DNA from: Trichoderma breve
Taxonomy: Eukaryota; Ascomycota; Sordariomycetes; Hypocreales; Hypocreaceae
NCBI RefSeq assembly: GCF_028502605.1
Contig: NC_079233.1
Span: 2,728,001 to 2,792,000, forward strand
Length of the DNA stretch: 64,000 nucleotides
Direction of reading: 5' to 3'
The position numbers and the translations under genes are program-made. Under the pieces are notes generated by a model. The model saw nothing but the letters and a program-made list of their open reading frames with translations. It made no database searches and had not been told where the DNA came from. Every line of letters begins with the position of its first letter. Within the stretch, counting starts at the first letter, position 1. This document shows, piece by piece, positions 48,488 to 60,300 of this stretch.

Positions 48488-49275
48488 AAAGAAATAGCCT
48501 TTATGCTTTTTTTTCTTTAACCTTCCCCCTTGTTTCCCCCTCCATCTTTTTTCTTTATGCATTTTGCCTTTTTTCATGTTGCGTTGCTATGTTTTCACCT
48601 TCTTTCCTTAAACAAGCAAGCAGCAAAGCAAGTATATAAGCGGTAGCGCGCGCAAGTTTAGCCATGACATAGTCCAAATGCAATGCTACTCAGCCATTTT
48701 AAACAGAAAAGCGAATGAGACATGGGGTCCGTAACTTTTTTATGCCTTCCAACTTCTATTCCTCGATAACAGAGACCGTTATATACCTGTGATACTCGTA
48801 TGTATTGTGCAGGGAGCGGAGAAATCGTAAAACGTGTTCAACAACGTTGCGTCCATGTTTCTCCGAAATGTCTCGGCATTTCCCCGATCACTCACATTCC
48901 TCTTGTGCTCACCTCTTTTTTTTCTTTATCCCAAATCCTCCTCGCTTCGCTTAATTGTCTCACAAGGGAAGCTGCATGTCAACCCGTCCCTGGACTCACC
49001 ACGGAGTGAATCATCAGGGCTGAATGAATCGAAACGAGAACGGGAGATCTTGGTTAATCTCATTAATGCAAATGGCAAATAAGGTACCTATACACAAAAT
49101 AAAAATGGCTCCATACGTAAAATTACACCCATGCAAAAAAACGCCTTTTGCCCCCCATGGAAGACAACACAATACCCAACTCGCTGAACGGGGGAGGAAG
49201 AATAGGGAATCCCTGCCATATTTACAAAAGTTACAAATTTTTTTGTTCTCTTTGGCTCTGTTCCATTCCGCACAT
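48488..49275. other. intergenic between convergent genes
   Basis: 788 bp between the cel1b stop and the regulator stop, T/C-rich after the cel1b stop (T8 and T6 runs). It presumably holds two 3' untranslated regions. No gene is supported. Confidence 0.5.
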
Positions 49276-51895
49276 TTAGCCAACAACGGTATTAGACGTG
49301 TTCCTAAGCTGATCCGAGGCCTTGGAGTCCAGCCGCGTGAGAATATCCAAGAGCACCGTAAAGTCACTTCTAGCTCGCGTCGCCAGGGGTGAATCCTGGT
49401 TCCGATGGATAATGGCTAACAAACTAGCTCCGATAAGGCGAATCTTTTCCACCTACGGTATCAAGATAGGAAGTGGTCAGCAAAACAAGTGCCGAAGTTT
49501 AAAATATAAATATCCGCAGGGTGATAAGAGGGTTTTAGGAAAACGGTAGGAAAGAAAAAAAAAAGACTCACATTCGGCTCGCCATTGGCCTGGAGGCCCC
49601 AAAAGGGCGCTTCATTCATCACTCTCAACATGTCTCGTACAATCTCTGACTTCCTCAAATCGGCCTGCTCAACGCCAGGAGCAAAATAAGACAAATCTTC
49701 GAATTTCTGCGTAATCACCATGCGCAGACAGTGAAACGTCACCTGCAGGTTAATGCATTGGATCACGTACTGCTTGGACTCGGCCGACCCGTTGCCCTCG
49801 GCCATTGCTGCCATGGCTAGCGTGCATGACTGGAGGTACGGCGGGAGGTCGTCCAAGCAGGTGATGAACCTGACATAGAGGGAGTCGAGGTGCTGCCTGT
49901 CGGCAGATGGCAGAACGTGGTTGGGGGGCATGCTGCCCCTAAAATGCTGCATCATCTGGTCCTGAAGCACCCGGATTTCCAGCAGCAGATCGGCGGCGGA
50001 CTGCCACAGCCGCACGTTTGCGTTGAACCCGGAAATAAAGCTTTTTCTGGGCGGCTCGGAAGCCGTGTTCAGAAACTCATCCTCAATACCAGACGGGTAA
50101 AGGGTAGTAATACCCGTGTCGAAACAGTACTTGTGGATGGTGATGGGACGGTTATTGAGTATGGCGGCGGACTTGTCGCCCAGATACAAGATCCAGAAGC
50201 AACGGCGCCGGAACTCTGCCTCGATGGGGACGAGCCCCTCGAGCGAAGCCTCCTCGTGGAGGTGCATGACCTGTGCCAGGCGGATGGCCTCGCCAAAGAT
50301 GTGCCACGAGTATTTCGGCTTCCCCGCGGCGTGGAGGCAGTTGGAGTGGAAGTAGCGGATGGCAATCGAGTTGGCCGTCGGATTCTCCAGGTCGGCCTCG
50401 AGATGCTGGTGAAGGCAGTCGCGAGAGGCCTCGAGAAAGATTTCCGAGACGGATTCTCCTTCGGGGAAAATGTCCTTGGGTAGCATGAATGCTGCCTCTG
50501 CGCAGACGGCCGTGACCAGGGTGAAGGTCGAGTCGACCCAAGGAGCCAACCTGCTGCCAACGATCCTGGAGCCGCTGGGCTGGCCAAAGCCCGTCCACGA
50601 CTCGGCAGAACTGATGGGGGTGGTGCCAGTGGTCGGGTCTGGCGTGAGCTGGGACAGCGGCGATGGTTGGTTCATGCCGGGCAAGGGCTGCGAGAAGATG
50701 TATGCAAGGACGTCCCGGAGGGCAGGCTCGTACACCAGGGGGGTGAGAGGATAGAGGTAGTCGAAGAAGAGGTCGATACATCGCTTCGAGACCCGTTCTA
50801 GCGTCGTGTTGCGCAACGTCATTGCGTGGGCGAGGTGTAGCCACCGCTGGCGAGTCGAGATGTTCTGAATTGTGGAGAGGCCGGGCAGGTCGCCCAGCGG
50901 CTGCCGTGGCAGGCCATTCTCGATGCTGAGAGGCTCGACGGGCTCCCACGCCGTCTCGGGCGAGAGCGAGGACGAGTTGAAGGGCTGCAGTCCACCTGCT
51001 GCGGGGCCGGAGAAGTTCAACGGCGGCGGCATCTGGCCGGATCCACGAGCCCCGGTGGAGAGAGAGCTCGGGTCTGGAGGTGGCTGGCCGGGCTGATCGC
51101 TCTTCTTCCTGGCTTTGGGACCGCGTCGGGCCAGTGGCAAGTCGAAAGTGCACTGCACGTGGGCATCGCGGCAGTGCGTGCAGCTATCGACGGCGCTGAG
51201 GTATTCGCACTTGTGTGGTGTCAGTGGGGAGATGGAGGAGTAGGGATCAAGTTGTAAGACGGAGGGGACGGAGGAGTAGCGCAGCATCAGACAGACAGAC
51301 AGAGTCGACGGTGAGATGTGAATACAAATTTACATATACACTCGTATGATGATGTATATGGTGTCAATGTATGCACAACCCAACATAACAGACGTGAGGT
51401 ATAACGAAGAGAGGGAGAGGAGGGAGCAGAGCAGGAAGAGCAAGCAGGGACCAGGGACCGAGACATGAAGAATGGAAGGGAAAGGAGAGGATGGGATGGG
51501 AAAGCGATGCAATGCAATAGGCTAGATGGACTAGACTGACCTTGGCCTTGCGCCGACGGCATCGATCGCAAGCTCTGCTCACCAGACGGCCTCGTGGATG
51601 GTGGTGGAACGAGGTTGCAGCCGCTCCAAGTGACTGCTGAGGCGGCGGTGTTGAGGCCGTTGGTGAGCCGGGCTGGGAGGTTGAGGCCGACTCGGGCGAG
51701 GTGGTGAGCGCGACTGCTGAGCCTGCTGAGCCTGTGCCTGTAGAGCCTCCACAGGGCGTTAGTTATAGGGGCCACCACCGCTGCACTGCGCTGGGACCTG
51801 CGCTGGACCTGCTGGAACTCAAACTGACCTGGACCTGCTGCTGCTGCTGCTGCTGTCGCCACTGATGCTGCTCCCCCTAGCGGTGCGCTGGCCAT
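49276..51895 (-). CDS. Zn2Cys6 transcription factor beside cel1b
   Basis: Four exons (51829-51895, 51541-51737, 49572-51209, 49276-49452) give 692 aa. An Ala-rich start (six GCA codons) and a Ser/Thr/Pro-rich ~75-residue leader precede the zinc cluster with cysteines 79, 82, 89, 98, 101 and 108 (CDRCRRRKAK|C...CTHC...C). The second intron (331 nt) splits the cluster just before Cys89. RRGPKARKK at 116-124 follows, a linker found in several fungal sugar-use regulators (family recall). The fungal-specific middle region includes LFFDYLYPLTPLVYEP and RRCFWILYLGDKSAAILNNRPI, ending in FTVLLDILTRLDSKAS. It probably binds CGG-type sites and could control cel1b and the permease, but this is inferred from position. 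Confidence 0.86.
51835..51855 (-). repeat. (CTG)7 trinucleotide repeat in exon 1 of the regulator
   Basis: Seven CTG units on the plus strand; read on the minus strand in frame they supply most of a run of six alanines near residue 15 of the transcription factor. Confidence 0.85.
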
Positions 51896-54800
51896 GGCTC
51901 TGCCGTGCCGATCGCTATCAGTTGCGTCTCGAGGGCTCTCCCTCACTGGCAGCCTCCGCTTCCCACGCTGCGCTCACGGTTGGTCGGAGATCGGAGAAAC
52001 GCAGGGCGCGCAGACAATGTCGCGTCTTCCGGTCGGAAACGCCTGGCTGGAGACTCGAGGCGAGACGGGGATTTATCAACGGTCAAATACAGGGAGGAAA
52101 AGTGGGCAGAGGCTTGGATTTTTCTCGTCTGTTTGGCCCCTCCACTTTTAAGCCATTTCTCCGCATGGGGTCGGGCGATTATCTAAGACAGCTAGCACCG
52201 AACAAGTTGAGCCCAACACACTCCAGAATCTCTCATCGTCCATATCCATCAGGGCAATGCAATATTACAGTATTCGAACCCGTCTCGACCAGACCCCGAA
52301 CCCCCCTTCCGGGCGCCAGTCCAATTCGGGCTCCCGTGCCAGCCGCTAGCCGCTGCGCAAAAGCCTGGGGAAGACATGGGGGTTGGCGAAGGATGCAAAT
52401 GCAATGCAATGCTACGACAGATGCGGCGCCGCTTGATCGCACAAACTCGACTCAGCGTTCAGGCGAGCCGGCTCGAGATTTCAACCGTCATCAGAAGGCG
52501 CCCCCTTTGCCCTTCACCCTTCCATCCGTCCATCCACCCCGTCCTGCATTCATGGCCGGTCAGAATAGCTTCCTAATGGGCAATCTGGTGTCGACGCAAA
52601 TGCGGGGTTTGCATAGCAACCTTGTAAACCCTGCAAGCCCAGCCTTGTACCCACCGGTAGTCGTGCGGCGCCGTTTGGGCGTGTGCTCTACCTGTCGGTA
52701 CCTAGCCGGCTATCAACTTCGGATGAACGCAGACCTCAATGCAACCCTGGATGGGTTGGTCCCTACCGCGTTTAATATAAATTTTCAGCATCAACCTGAA
52801 AAGCTCTCGAGCCAGCTCTGGGTAATGATGGAAGCTGCATGTGTCGTGTCACATCGGCCCATAAATCGCCTCCAACTGCGGTTACTCAACGCGAGTCCAG
52901 CACGGAATATAGCCTGAGCATCGACGGGCCGCCATGGGGAAGCCAATTGAGATTCAAGGTTAAACGACATCGTTGCCAGACCCCTTTCCCTTGTGACTGC
53001 AGCCGCCAGCTACGGCTACGGTTGTCTCGGCCCCTCGCCATTGATGATGACAATCAACAGCCGCGAATAAAACCAAGTCCTGGCACCTCCCTGCCGATTT
53101 GCCACTCAATCGTCAAGCAAGACGATGTCTTCAGCAGCCCAGGCCCCCAGGTGGTTTCCCAATGCACTCAATTGCATGCCTAGGCGACTGTTCCGTACTG
53201 TGGCGAATCCGCTTTGACAAACAATAATCGACTGCACGTGGAGAGCGTATTGGAAGCCAAGGAACATTAAGTAAGTTGCTTCTCGTGTGTGCTTTGCTAT
53301 TCAGCTCTGCAATCCCCCATCTCAGTCACATTCGGAGACATACCAGTACATAGAGTACGTAGAAGAGTATTGGATAGCAATGGTCAAGCTTCGTCTCGCG
53401 TGCATCGCCAATAGCTGGCTGCTCACACGCAATTTCCGGCTCACCGCAGTCCTACGGCCCCCGCTCGAACCCGCCCCTATTATAGCGAGATCAATACCGC
53501 GGAAGCAAGCCTTCCGCTTCAATCAAGCATAACCCGGCTTCGGAGCATTTGCCCGGGAGCAAAGGCAGCTAACCGTCCTCGGATTTATATCAATTGAGTG
53601 CCATGATCCGAGAGTCGACGCGAAGCTCCCTGAGGGCGCCTACACATCTTGTTAAAACCCAGTGTGTTCCGAAGCAAGCAGGCCGTGACGGCTTCAACCC
53701 GTCTTTTCCGCTTCCCCGGAAAAGCAAAGAGTCATTATGATGAATGACGGCCGGCAATTAACAACCTGGAGAACCCTCGACTTAGATGCGGAGAGCAAAG
53801 TGGGATCCGCGTCAACTGACTGGTTCAATGCTACCATATGATTAAGCTTATACCAGTTACTAACGAGAGGAGGGGCCAGCACTCCGAAAACCCTAGGTTT
53901 TGAGCTTGATATTACTGGAACTTGCCCATCGGGTGCGTGCAGGGTCTTATCCTTGTGTTGCGCAACTTACACAGCTTCCCGAATTGCCGTGTCACAGCGT
54001 TGAAATAGGAAGCTTGGTTGATTTTCTTTCTTCTGGCAAATTCCAGAGAGTATTCCAGGGACGCACAACACTTTTCTCGTCCAGCGACTATTTATCAGTT
54101 GATATAGGTCCTTGTGACACATTATTGACAGAGAACAGTACGCAGCCCGTTTACCACTCGCTCCCCTGCTCGATTGCTCGACAGATACCGCACATCCCTA
54201 GCATTTGCGAACCAAACAGTGAAGCATTTTGATGTTGCGATCAGACTGGTCAAGTCTGGTGTCGGCGAAGGGCGCTGGGCTTGCCTGGTGACACTATATA
54301 CCCACGAGTATTTCACAGAGCCACAGCCGACGCAGTTCACTTTACACACTCCCGTCCGAGCCTCGCATTCTTCATCTTCGGCTCGAGACACTTGTGCGAA
54401 ATTGACAAGTCATGCCATGAGGCCAGATTGCAACCGACAGAATAGGGCACAGATATTTACTTTCTATTCCGCTCTCTGTGATGGATTAAACTCATGAGCA
54501 AGCAGATGAAACTGGGCGACATCTACAAGCAGCTCATTGATGCAATGAAGGTGTCTCGAGCCCCTCAATGAGCCTAATGATTGTAATACCTGCGGCAACA
54601 AGTAGCGCAGTGCCACTTCTCTCTCTAATACCGGTCGTAGAACTGTGCGTATTGTTTGGCGTAAGTAAGGAGAAATTTGGCAATCGTAAGATATGATGTG
54701 TCTGCATGTATTCTTTCTTACCCATTAGCGCGCAGTAGAGTGGCTCTGTATACGTCTTTACTGAGCCTCTATCGCGGAAAGAAATTGCTTGCATCGGCAA

Positions 54801-56205
54801 ACACTCCAGTCTGCCTATAGATATCTTTACAAAGAACATTGAAACAATGAGCAATGACAATGTAAATTTGCTCCCTCATTGTTGCCACGCGAGCGAGCGA
54901 GCGTTAGATTGGTTCTGATGAAAATTTATCTTCTCTAGGGTAGTGCCATTATGCCCTCGTTGGCAGCCCCTTTCTTTCAAACGGACAGGACACAACCGCA
55001 TTTCAATGTGCTGTTGGCATTTTAGTAATGGCAATTAGAAAAAGAGAACGTCAATTACATGACTGATCAGACTTATCGATCGCACACTGCACTGCTCGTG
55101 AAAATAACCTCGACAGAGATGGACGTCCATCCCCTAAAAATTACAAATCCAAAGGGCTTGAGTTTTTCAATAGATTTCTTTCACACACTGCCTTTATGCA
55201 CATCAAGCTGGCATCGCACATCGTGGATTTGAAATGTAACAGCCCATGAAGATCCAGCGAATGCCAGCGATTCCATCGGAACAAGTGCCACGAAGCAGAA
55301 ATCCAGCCTTGCTACATCGAGAGCTCCAGGGGTGTAGGGTGTTCCATGCGAGGTGCAAAAATCACCGCCGGTCTAAAACTGCTATGTATAAAAGTGTAAG
55401 TGATTGGCGGCGGTGTTTCTTGCACTCCTTTGGGTGTGTGTATAGCCAGTCAATTCCTTAACACCCTCTAACATTATTCACAGCATTTTTAACTCCCCCC
55501 CAAGTCCTGGAGATGGAACCGACGCCTTGGAGGCGGAACTGACACAACTCCAGTTTATCTTGTGGAGAAAGGCCAATGAGCAGAATTTCTCTTCTACTAC
55601 TTGTATCTATTGGTGTCTTTGGTGGCACTTAGAGGACAAAGATAGAGGTTAAAATGCTGTGAAGATGCAGGTGACGAGAACGCGTGGAACCAAGGATTGG
55701 AGTCAGCATACGAAGTGGGGGACAGACAAATCAGAACCGAAAAATGAATAAGTACACACACACCCTAAACATGAGCACATATCGCCCTGAATGGAGATCA
55801 CTACTATATGCGCATATTCTTGGCGTGTGTGTTCAAAATCTCTCCAATCTCTGTTTTCTGCCCCCCCACCTTGCATACTTCTCTAGGGGCTCAAGTGGTT
55901 AAGAATGCTGTGAAACCTCAGAAGACGAATTTCAGAACTCCTCTTCGGGCTCTGGTGAGTTTACAAATGCCGTGAGGTGTGCTACTGTCGTCTTTCTCAT
56001 CCTCATTCCAACTGCTAGACCCATTGCTTGGCCAATCCCACCTTAAGCAGTACCGCTGTTCTGTCTGTTCAAGTGATATCTACTCATACCTACTTAGGTA
56101 CACAACACAACTACAGCCTACGAAAATTATCAAGATGAAAGTGATTCTCGTGTGGGGCATCGTGGAAACCGAATAGTCTCATTTTAGCCAACTTCAAATC
56201 ATACA
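51896..56205. other. 4.3 kb gene-poor region
   Basis: Upstream region of the Zn2Cys6 regulator at its left end and the region before the tRNA at its right end. A 350-codon plus-strand open frame (from about 51865 to 52917) has no domain and overlaps the regulator's start on the opposite strand; I do not call it. From about 53,900 the DNA is more A/T-rich. No transposon remnant or other gene was recognised. Confidence 0.5.
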
Positions 56206-56287
56206 GCCCGCTTGGCTAAGCGGTATAGCGTGTCACTAGTAAATACTTGACATGACAAGGTGATCAGTTCGACTCTGATAGTGGGCA
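56206..56287 (+). tRNA. tRNA-Thr (anticodon AGT) with 10-nt intron
   Basis: A full cloverleaf can be drawn. The acceptor stem GCCCGCT/AGTGGGC is at 56206-56212 and 56280-56286, with discriminator A56287. The D-arm is GCTA/TAGC with loop AGCGGTA, and the anticodon stem is TGTCA/TGACA at 56231-56235 and 56253-56257. The variable loop is AGGTG, and the T-arm is ATCAG/CTGAT with loop TTCGACT. The anticodon AGT is at 56238-56240; removing 10 nt after position 37 (56242-56251) leaves the seven-base loop CTAGTAA. Internal promoters are present (A box TGGCTAAGCGG, B box GTTCGACTC). A T-run follows within 10 bp. The intron duplicates part of the 3' anticodon stem. Confidence 0.93.
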
Positions 56288-56291
56288 TCGT

Positions 56292-56301
56292 ATTTTTTTT
56301 T
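56292..56301 (+). terminator. RNA polymerase III terminator
   Basis: A run of ten Ts begins about 5 nt after the tRNA discriminator base, the standard Pol III stop signal. Confidence 0.85.
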
Positions 56302-56521
56302 TGTTTTTGAAGCTGCCATTGACTTTTTGCAGTACTGGCTCATTTATAAGTAGCATGGCCCTATCTTGAAACAATGACAGAAAGAGACGTCCCAGTCATT
56401 CCCATCGTGTATCTCATCCTCCCCAGCGTCCGCCAAGGAGCATCCCTCACTCCTGACCGCCCGGTATCCCCACCAAAGTCGTTAGATGAAAGATTTCCCC
56501 AGCTTTTGTAAAAGATGTGGC

Positions 56522-57310
56522 TTAGACGTTGATGGTCAGAGCTAAAGAGGCGTGGATCTGGCCCAGCAGGCTCTGGGCCTGGCCGGCGTGGGCAGGGATA
56601 CGGGCAATGATGGCACCGGCCAGGTTGAGAACGGTACGCTCAATCAGGTTGAGGATAACATTGACGGGGCCGCGGAGGGAGGATAAGGTGAGGAGACCGT
56701 TGGGGCCGACGAAGGAGTTGATGAGCTGGGTGTTGGCTTGAACGAGCTGCCATGGTTGTTAGATTACATACGACATCTTGATATTCGGCATGAGATTAGA
56801 GAGATACATACAGTGTTGAAAGCGTTGTAGATGGCCAGCTGGTCAGCCTGGCTGAAGGTGTAAGTCACAGGAGTGGTGATGATGCTGCCGGTGTTGGTGA
56901 CAAGGTTTCCAGCCAGAGCGTTGAGGCTGCTGATGATGTTCTGCCGTTCCCGTAAGTACATATATACACTACTTGTTCACTCTTTTACGATAAGGGCTTA
57001 CAGGGAGCTGCTGGGCAAGTGTAACAGAAGTAATGTTGCTGATGGCATTGCCGGTGGTGGTAAACACGTTGGCGACGCTGTTCAAGGTAGAGGTGATGCT
57101 AGTGGCGTTAAGTCCCAGGAGACCGATATCGAGCTGGTGGAGCTCAGTCATCTGCTGAACGTGGATGTGGTGAGCGAGCTCCTCGAGCTGGTGGACCTGC
57201 TTGCTCTGCTCGCTCTGCTCCATAGCCTGGCCTTGCTGGGTGGCAGACATGGCGTAGGCAGACTGGACCGTCAGAGCGGTGGCGAGGATGGAGATGAGCT
57301 TGAACTGCAT
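56522..57310 (-). CDS. secreted hydrophobic-surface-binding protein, HsbA family
   Basis: Three exons (57002-57310, 56812-56940, 56522-56746) give 220 aa, both introns phase 0. Residues 1-20 (MQFKLISILATALTVQSAYA) are a signal peptide. A polar, Gln/Glu/His-rich segment follows at ~22-55. The HsbA-type helical domain spans ~60-220, poor in Cys, rich in Leu/Ile/Asn/Thr, with repeated amphipathic helices (NIISSLNALAGNLV, LAIYNAFNTLVQANTQLINS). HsbA of Aspergillus oryzae binds hydrophobic surfaces and recruits cutinase/esterase; other family members are wall galactomannoproteins. A TATAAA lies 131 bp upstream. The polar N-terminal extension is not part of the core family and is of unknown role. 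Confidence 0.82.
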
Positions 57311-60300
57311 TTTGGCGGGTTAATGCTGGAACTATGATGGGGGGATTTTTTGGGGATGAATATTTAGAAGACTGGAGCTGTGGGATTGAGTTGCTGGTGG
57401 TAATGAATGGGATGAACTGGGATTGGATCTTATCTCGTCTTTTATATTCATTACAACTCTGTCGTGTAAGAGTCAAGGGATACAAGATGTAGAGAGGCGT
57501 TGCCCAGTCACGGGTTCTGTCTATGCCGAGACACTCGATGTAAAGCACATTCCTAGAACTTTTCTTTTCCAGTCTAAGAGACATAAGGGAGATCTCTAGG
57601 AGAGCAAAGACGACTTGTTTCAACGGTTGGTAGTGGCGAATCTCTGGGGAATGCGAGGTTGGTTCCAAGAACTTGCGGCTGGACCTCATGGATGACATCA
57701 AGAATAGAAGTTTTCTGCTAATTTGGGGGCACAAAGACGTCTTTCCTCTGGATCATGAAGTCCCCGTATCCTGGCAAATCGGCCAATCGTATCTTATGAA
57801 TCGTAGGTGTGCGGTCTATTTCCATTCCACCGTGTCTTGGGCTGTCCGGAATGTTGTCTAAGTCTCACCGCGGGCCGTGAATGGGACTCAGTTGCTTCCT
57901 CCCATTCTCCATGGTGAAAAGATTCAAGGAGACAGTAGCACTGCCTTCAGAGCATGATATTTTGCCACCAGTGAGACGACTGTTATGAGGTGAATGAACC
58001 CATCTGCCATTGATCTGGCAACCACGATGACGAATTCCAAGCTGCGGTATTCAGCGTAGTTCGGATATCGTCCTACCCGACGTAATTGGCCTTGAGATAC
58101 TCCTTGATGTATCAATGTCGAAGAATATCTGGTCCTTGAATCTATCGGTGGGCGGCCCAATCGTGATGCAAGTCAATTAAGCATTAATCCGGGGTACACT
58201 CAAGAAATGTTGCTGCTGCCGAACGTAAGAACTTTGTACTTGAGCAAAGTCATCCTTACAGACCGACATCGCCTCCTACGGATGTCTAAGGCTTAGCCTT
58301 AATTCAAGGGTTGTGTTCAGATCTCGTCATCAGCCGAGACACTGCATCATCTGAAGAATCACGTCTACTTGGGGCAAGCTCTCCATCATCTTTACGATTC
58401 CGCGGCCTCCAGAGCTGCCGAGTTATTACTGGAGTAACATTGCCGCTGGCCTCTTGGCTTTTCCCACCCGACCGACAGACCTGAATAGGCAATACGGCAG
58501 CGTCCTTATATGTACGCCTTCTTGTATGCGTTGTAGAAATTCGAAAGCGACATGTCATCCAGAATACGGAGTAGTTGATCCTGAGACGATATAATAGGCC
58601 CCTTTCTCCCATCCCCGCGAAATACGAAGGAGTAACGAGACCCGCAAATAAAGGCAGATGCCAGATTCTGCACAGTTGAAGAGGGGCTCAACAAAAAAAT
58701 ATTACTGCCGAGATGACGCCCCTCTCGGTCAATTGCCATGGCAGTTGGACAGGGAAGAAGCCCACGATGATTGCTGCTCCATGCCCAGCCGTCGAAGGTT
58801 CGAATTGGCGCCAAAGATGATCTTGAATTAGACAAAGGCGTCTAGAAGGCTTCCATCCTAGAAAGCACCAAACAGGCGCTTAGAGGCGCCAGGTAATAGG
58901 CTTAGCACCCGCCACCCTCTAGAGCCGTGCCGGTCTGGGGAAAGCAATTGGCTAACCGCCGGCGGGCCGCGCGGATCCGCGACAGCAAAAGCTCTGCCAA
59001 CGCTTTCGACGGAGTACGGCGGTATTTCGTGGTGATTGCATGAGTACGACGGCAGTTGTAGCAGTTCTTGCCGCTGTACGGAAACTCTCCGGGCCGCAGG
59101 ACTTTCCAGAGGCCTCTTGCGGAACGATATCGACGGGGCCGAGTCTGCGATTGATTGTACATGGTGCTAATTCCCTTCTAGGCAGGATACGCGACGTGCG
59201 TAAAGGAGGAGCCCTGGCAGCGGACAAGGTCGCCAGCAGCACGCCATTCCATCTGCTGGGCGAGGAGAGGACAAGATTGCAATGGCGATTGTTCCCAGCC
59301 GGCTGGCTCCTTTCCGGGCGATGGAGATTCGTCTAGAAGGTCGACCGAAGCTTCTGGATAGGAGGAAATGAGGCATCGAGGGAAGCGAATCTGATAGTCG
59401 AAATTGCCAACAGATGGCAAATGAAAGAGGGCGGACGGAATCTGGCGCTGTATCCGTACCTTGCATGAATGGGCCGCAGAGAGGACCCTGCTTGTGCACC
59501 CGTGCCTTAATGTGCTCTGATTGCATTTTTTTCTTCCCTTGAACCATGTCACGGCCCATGCCTGAGGCAAGGTTGGAGCAAGGACAGGGTAGAGAGAGGG
59601 GTCCTAAGGCAAGTCATTCAAGCTGGCAGCGGTCGCAACAGCAGACGCAGGTACCTCGACGCCATTCTAGAGAGCAAAGGTACTTGCGTGGGTTGGTTGG
59701 CCTATCCTGCCAGCGTTTCATTGAGCTTTTACGGGAGGAGGGAGAGCACGCGGTTGGCAGCTTGGCAGATGGTCTAGAGCCGGATGTGCTTCCGCATCTG
59801 GGCTGCCTGGTTGCTGTTCCGTCTGTGTGAAAGAGAATGACTCGGCAGCCTACAGGTAAACGGGCAGCTCATCTACCTCCCTACTGTTCTCGTACCTTGC
59901 CTTGGTTCATTAATATTGCCGTGTGGAACTTGCTCGTGGAAAATGCCGTAATAGCAGCAATAGAGGAGCAATAGAGGCAGACACGAGTAAGGTACATTTA
60001 GTTAAAAAAAAAGGGATCTCATCAGCCGTACCCCATGCGGAGAACCCCGAGAATAGAGTACGAAAGGTACAAGCACATGCAATTCCACACGCAGTTTAAT
60101 GGTGCTGCCTGGACAAAGAGGGGAAGAGAGATAGAGACAGACAAACAAAGCATGAGCGTGTGAGTGTGTTAGTGTGTGTGTGGCTGCTGCTTGTCTCAGC
60201 TTCACCGCTTTCTGCTGTGCTTTGTACCAGTACCAGTACCAATACGCGGGGCATGGCGATTGGCAGGTGCGTCTTGGAGGCCAAGTCACGAGAAGCCAGT

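Noticed and set aside
51865..52917. 350-codon plus-strand open frame
   Set aside because: Long, but it overlaps the opposite-strand start of the Zn2Cys6 regulator, has random-looking composition, no domain and no promoter-like leader. Transcript data could reopen it.
58795..58815. GGTTCGAATT as a tRNA B box
   Set aside because: No matching acceptor, D or anticodon arms can be folded around it.
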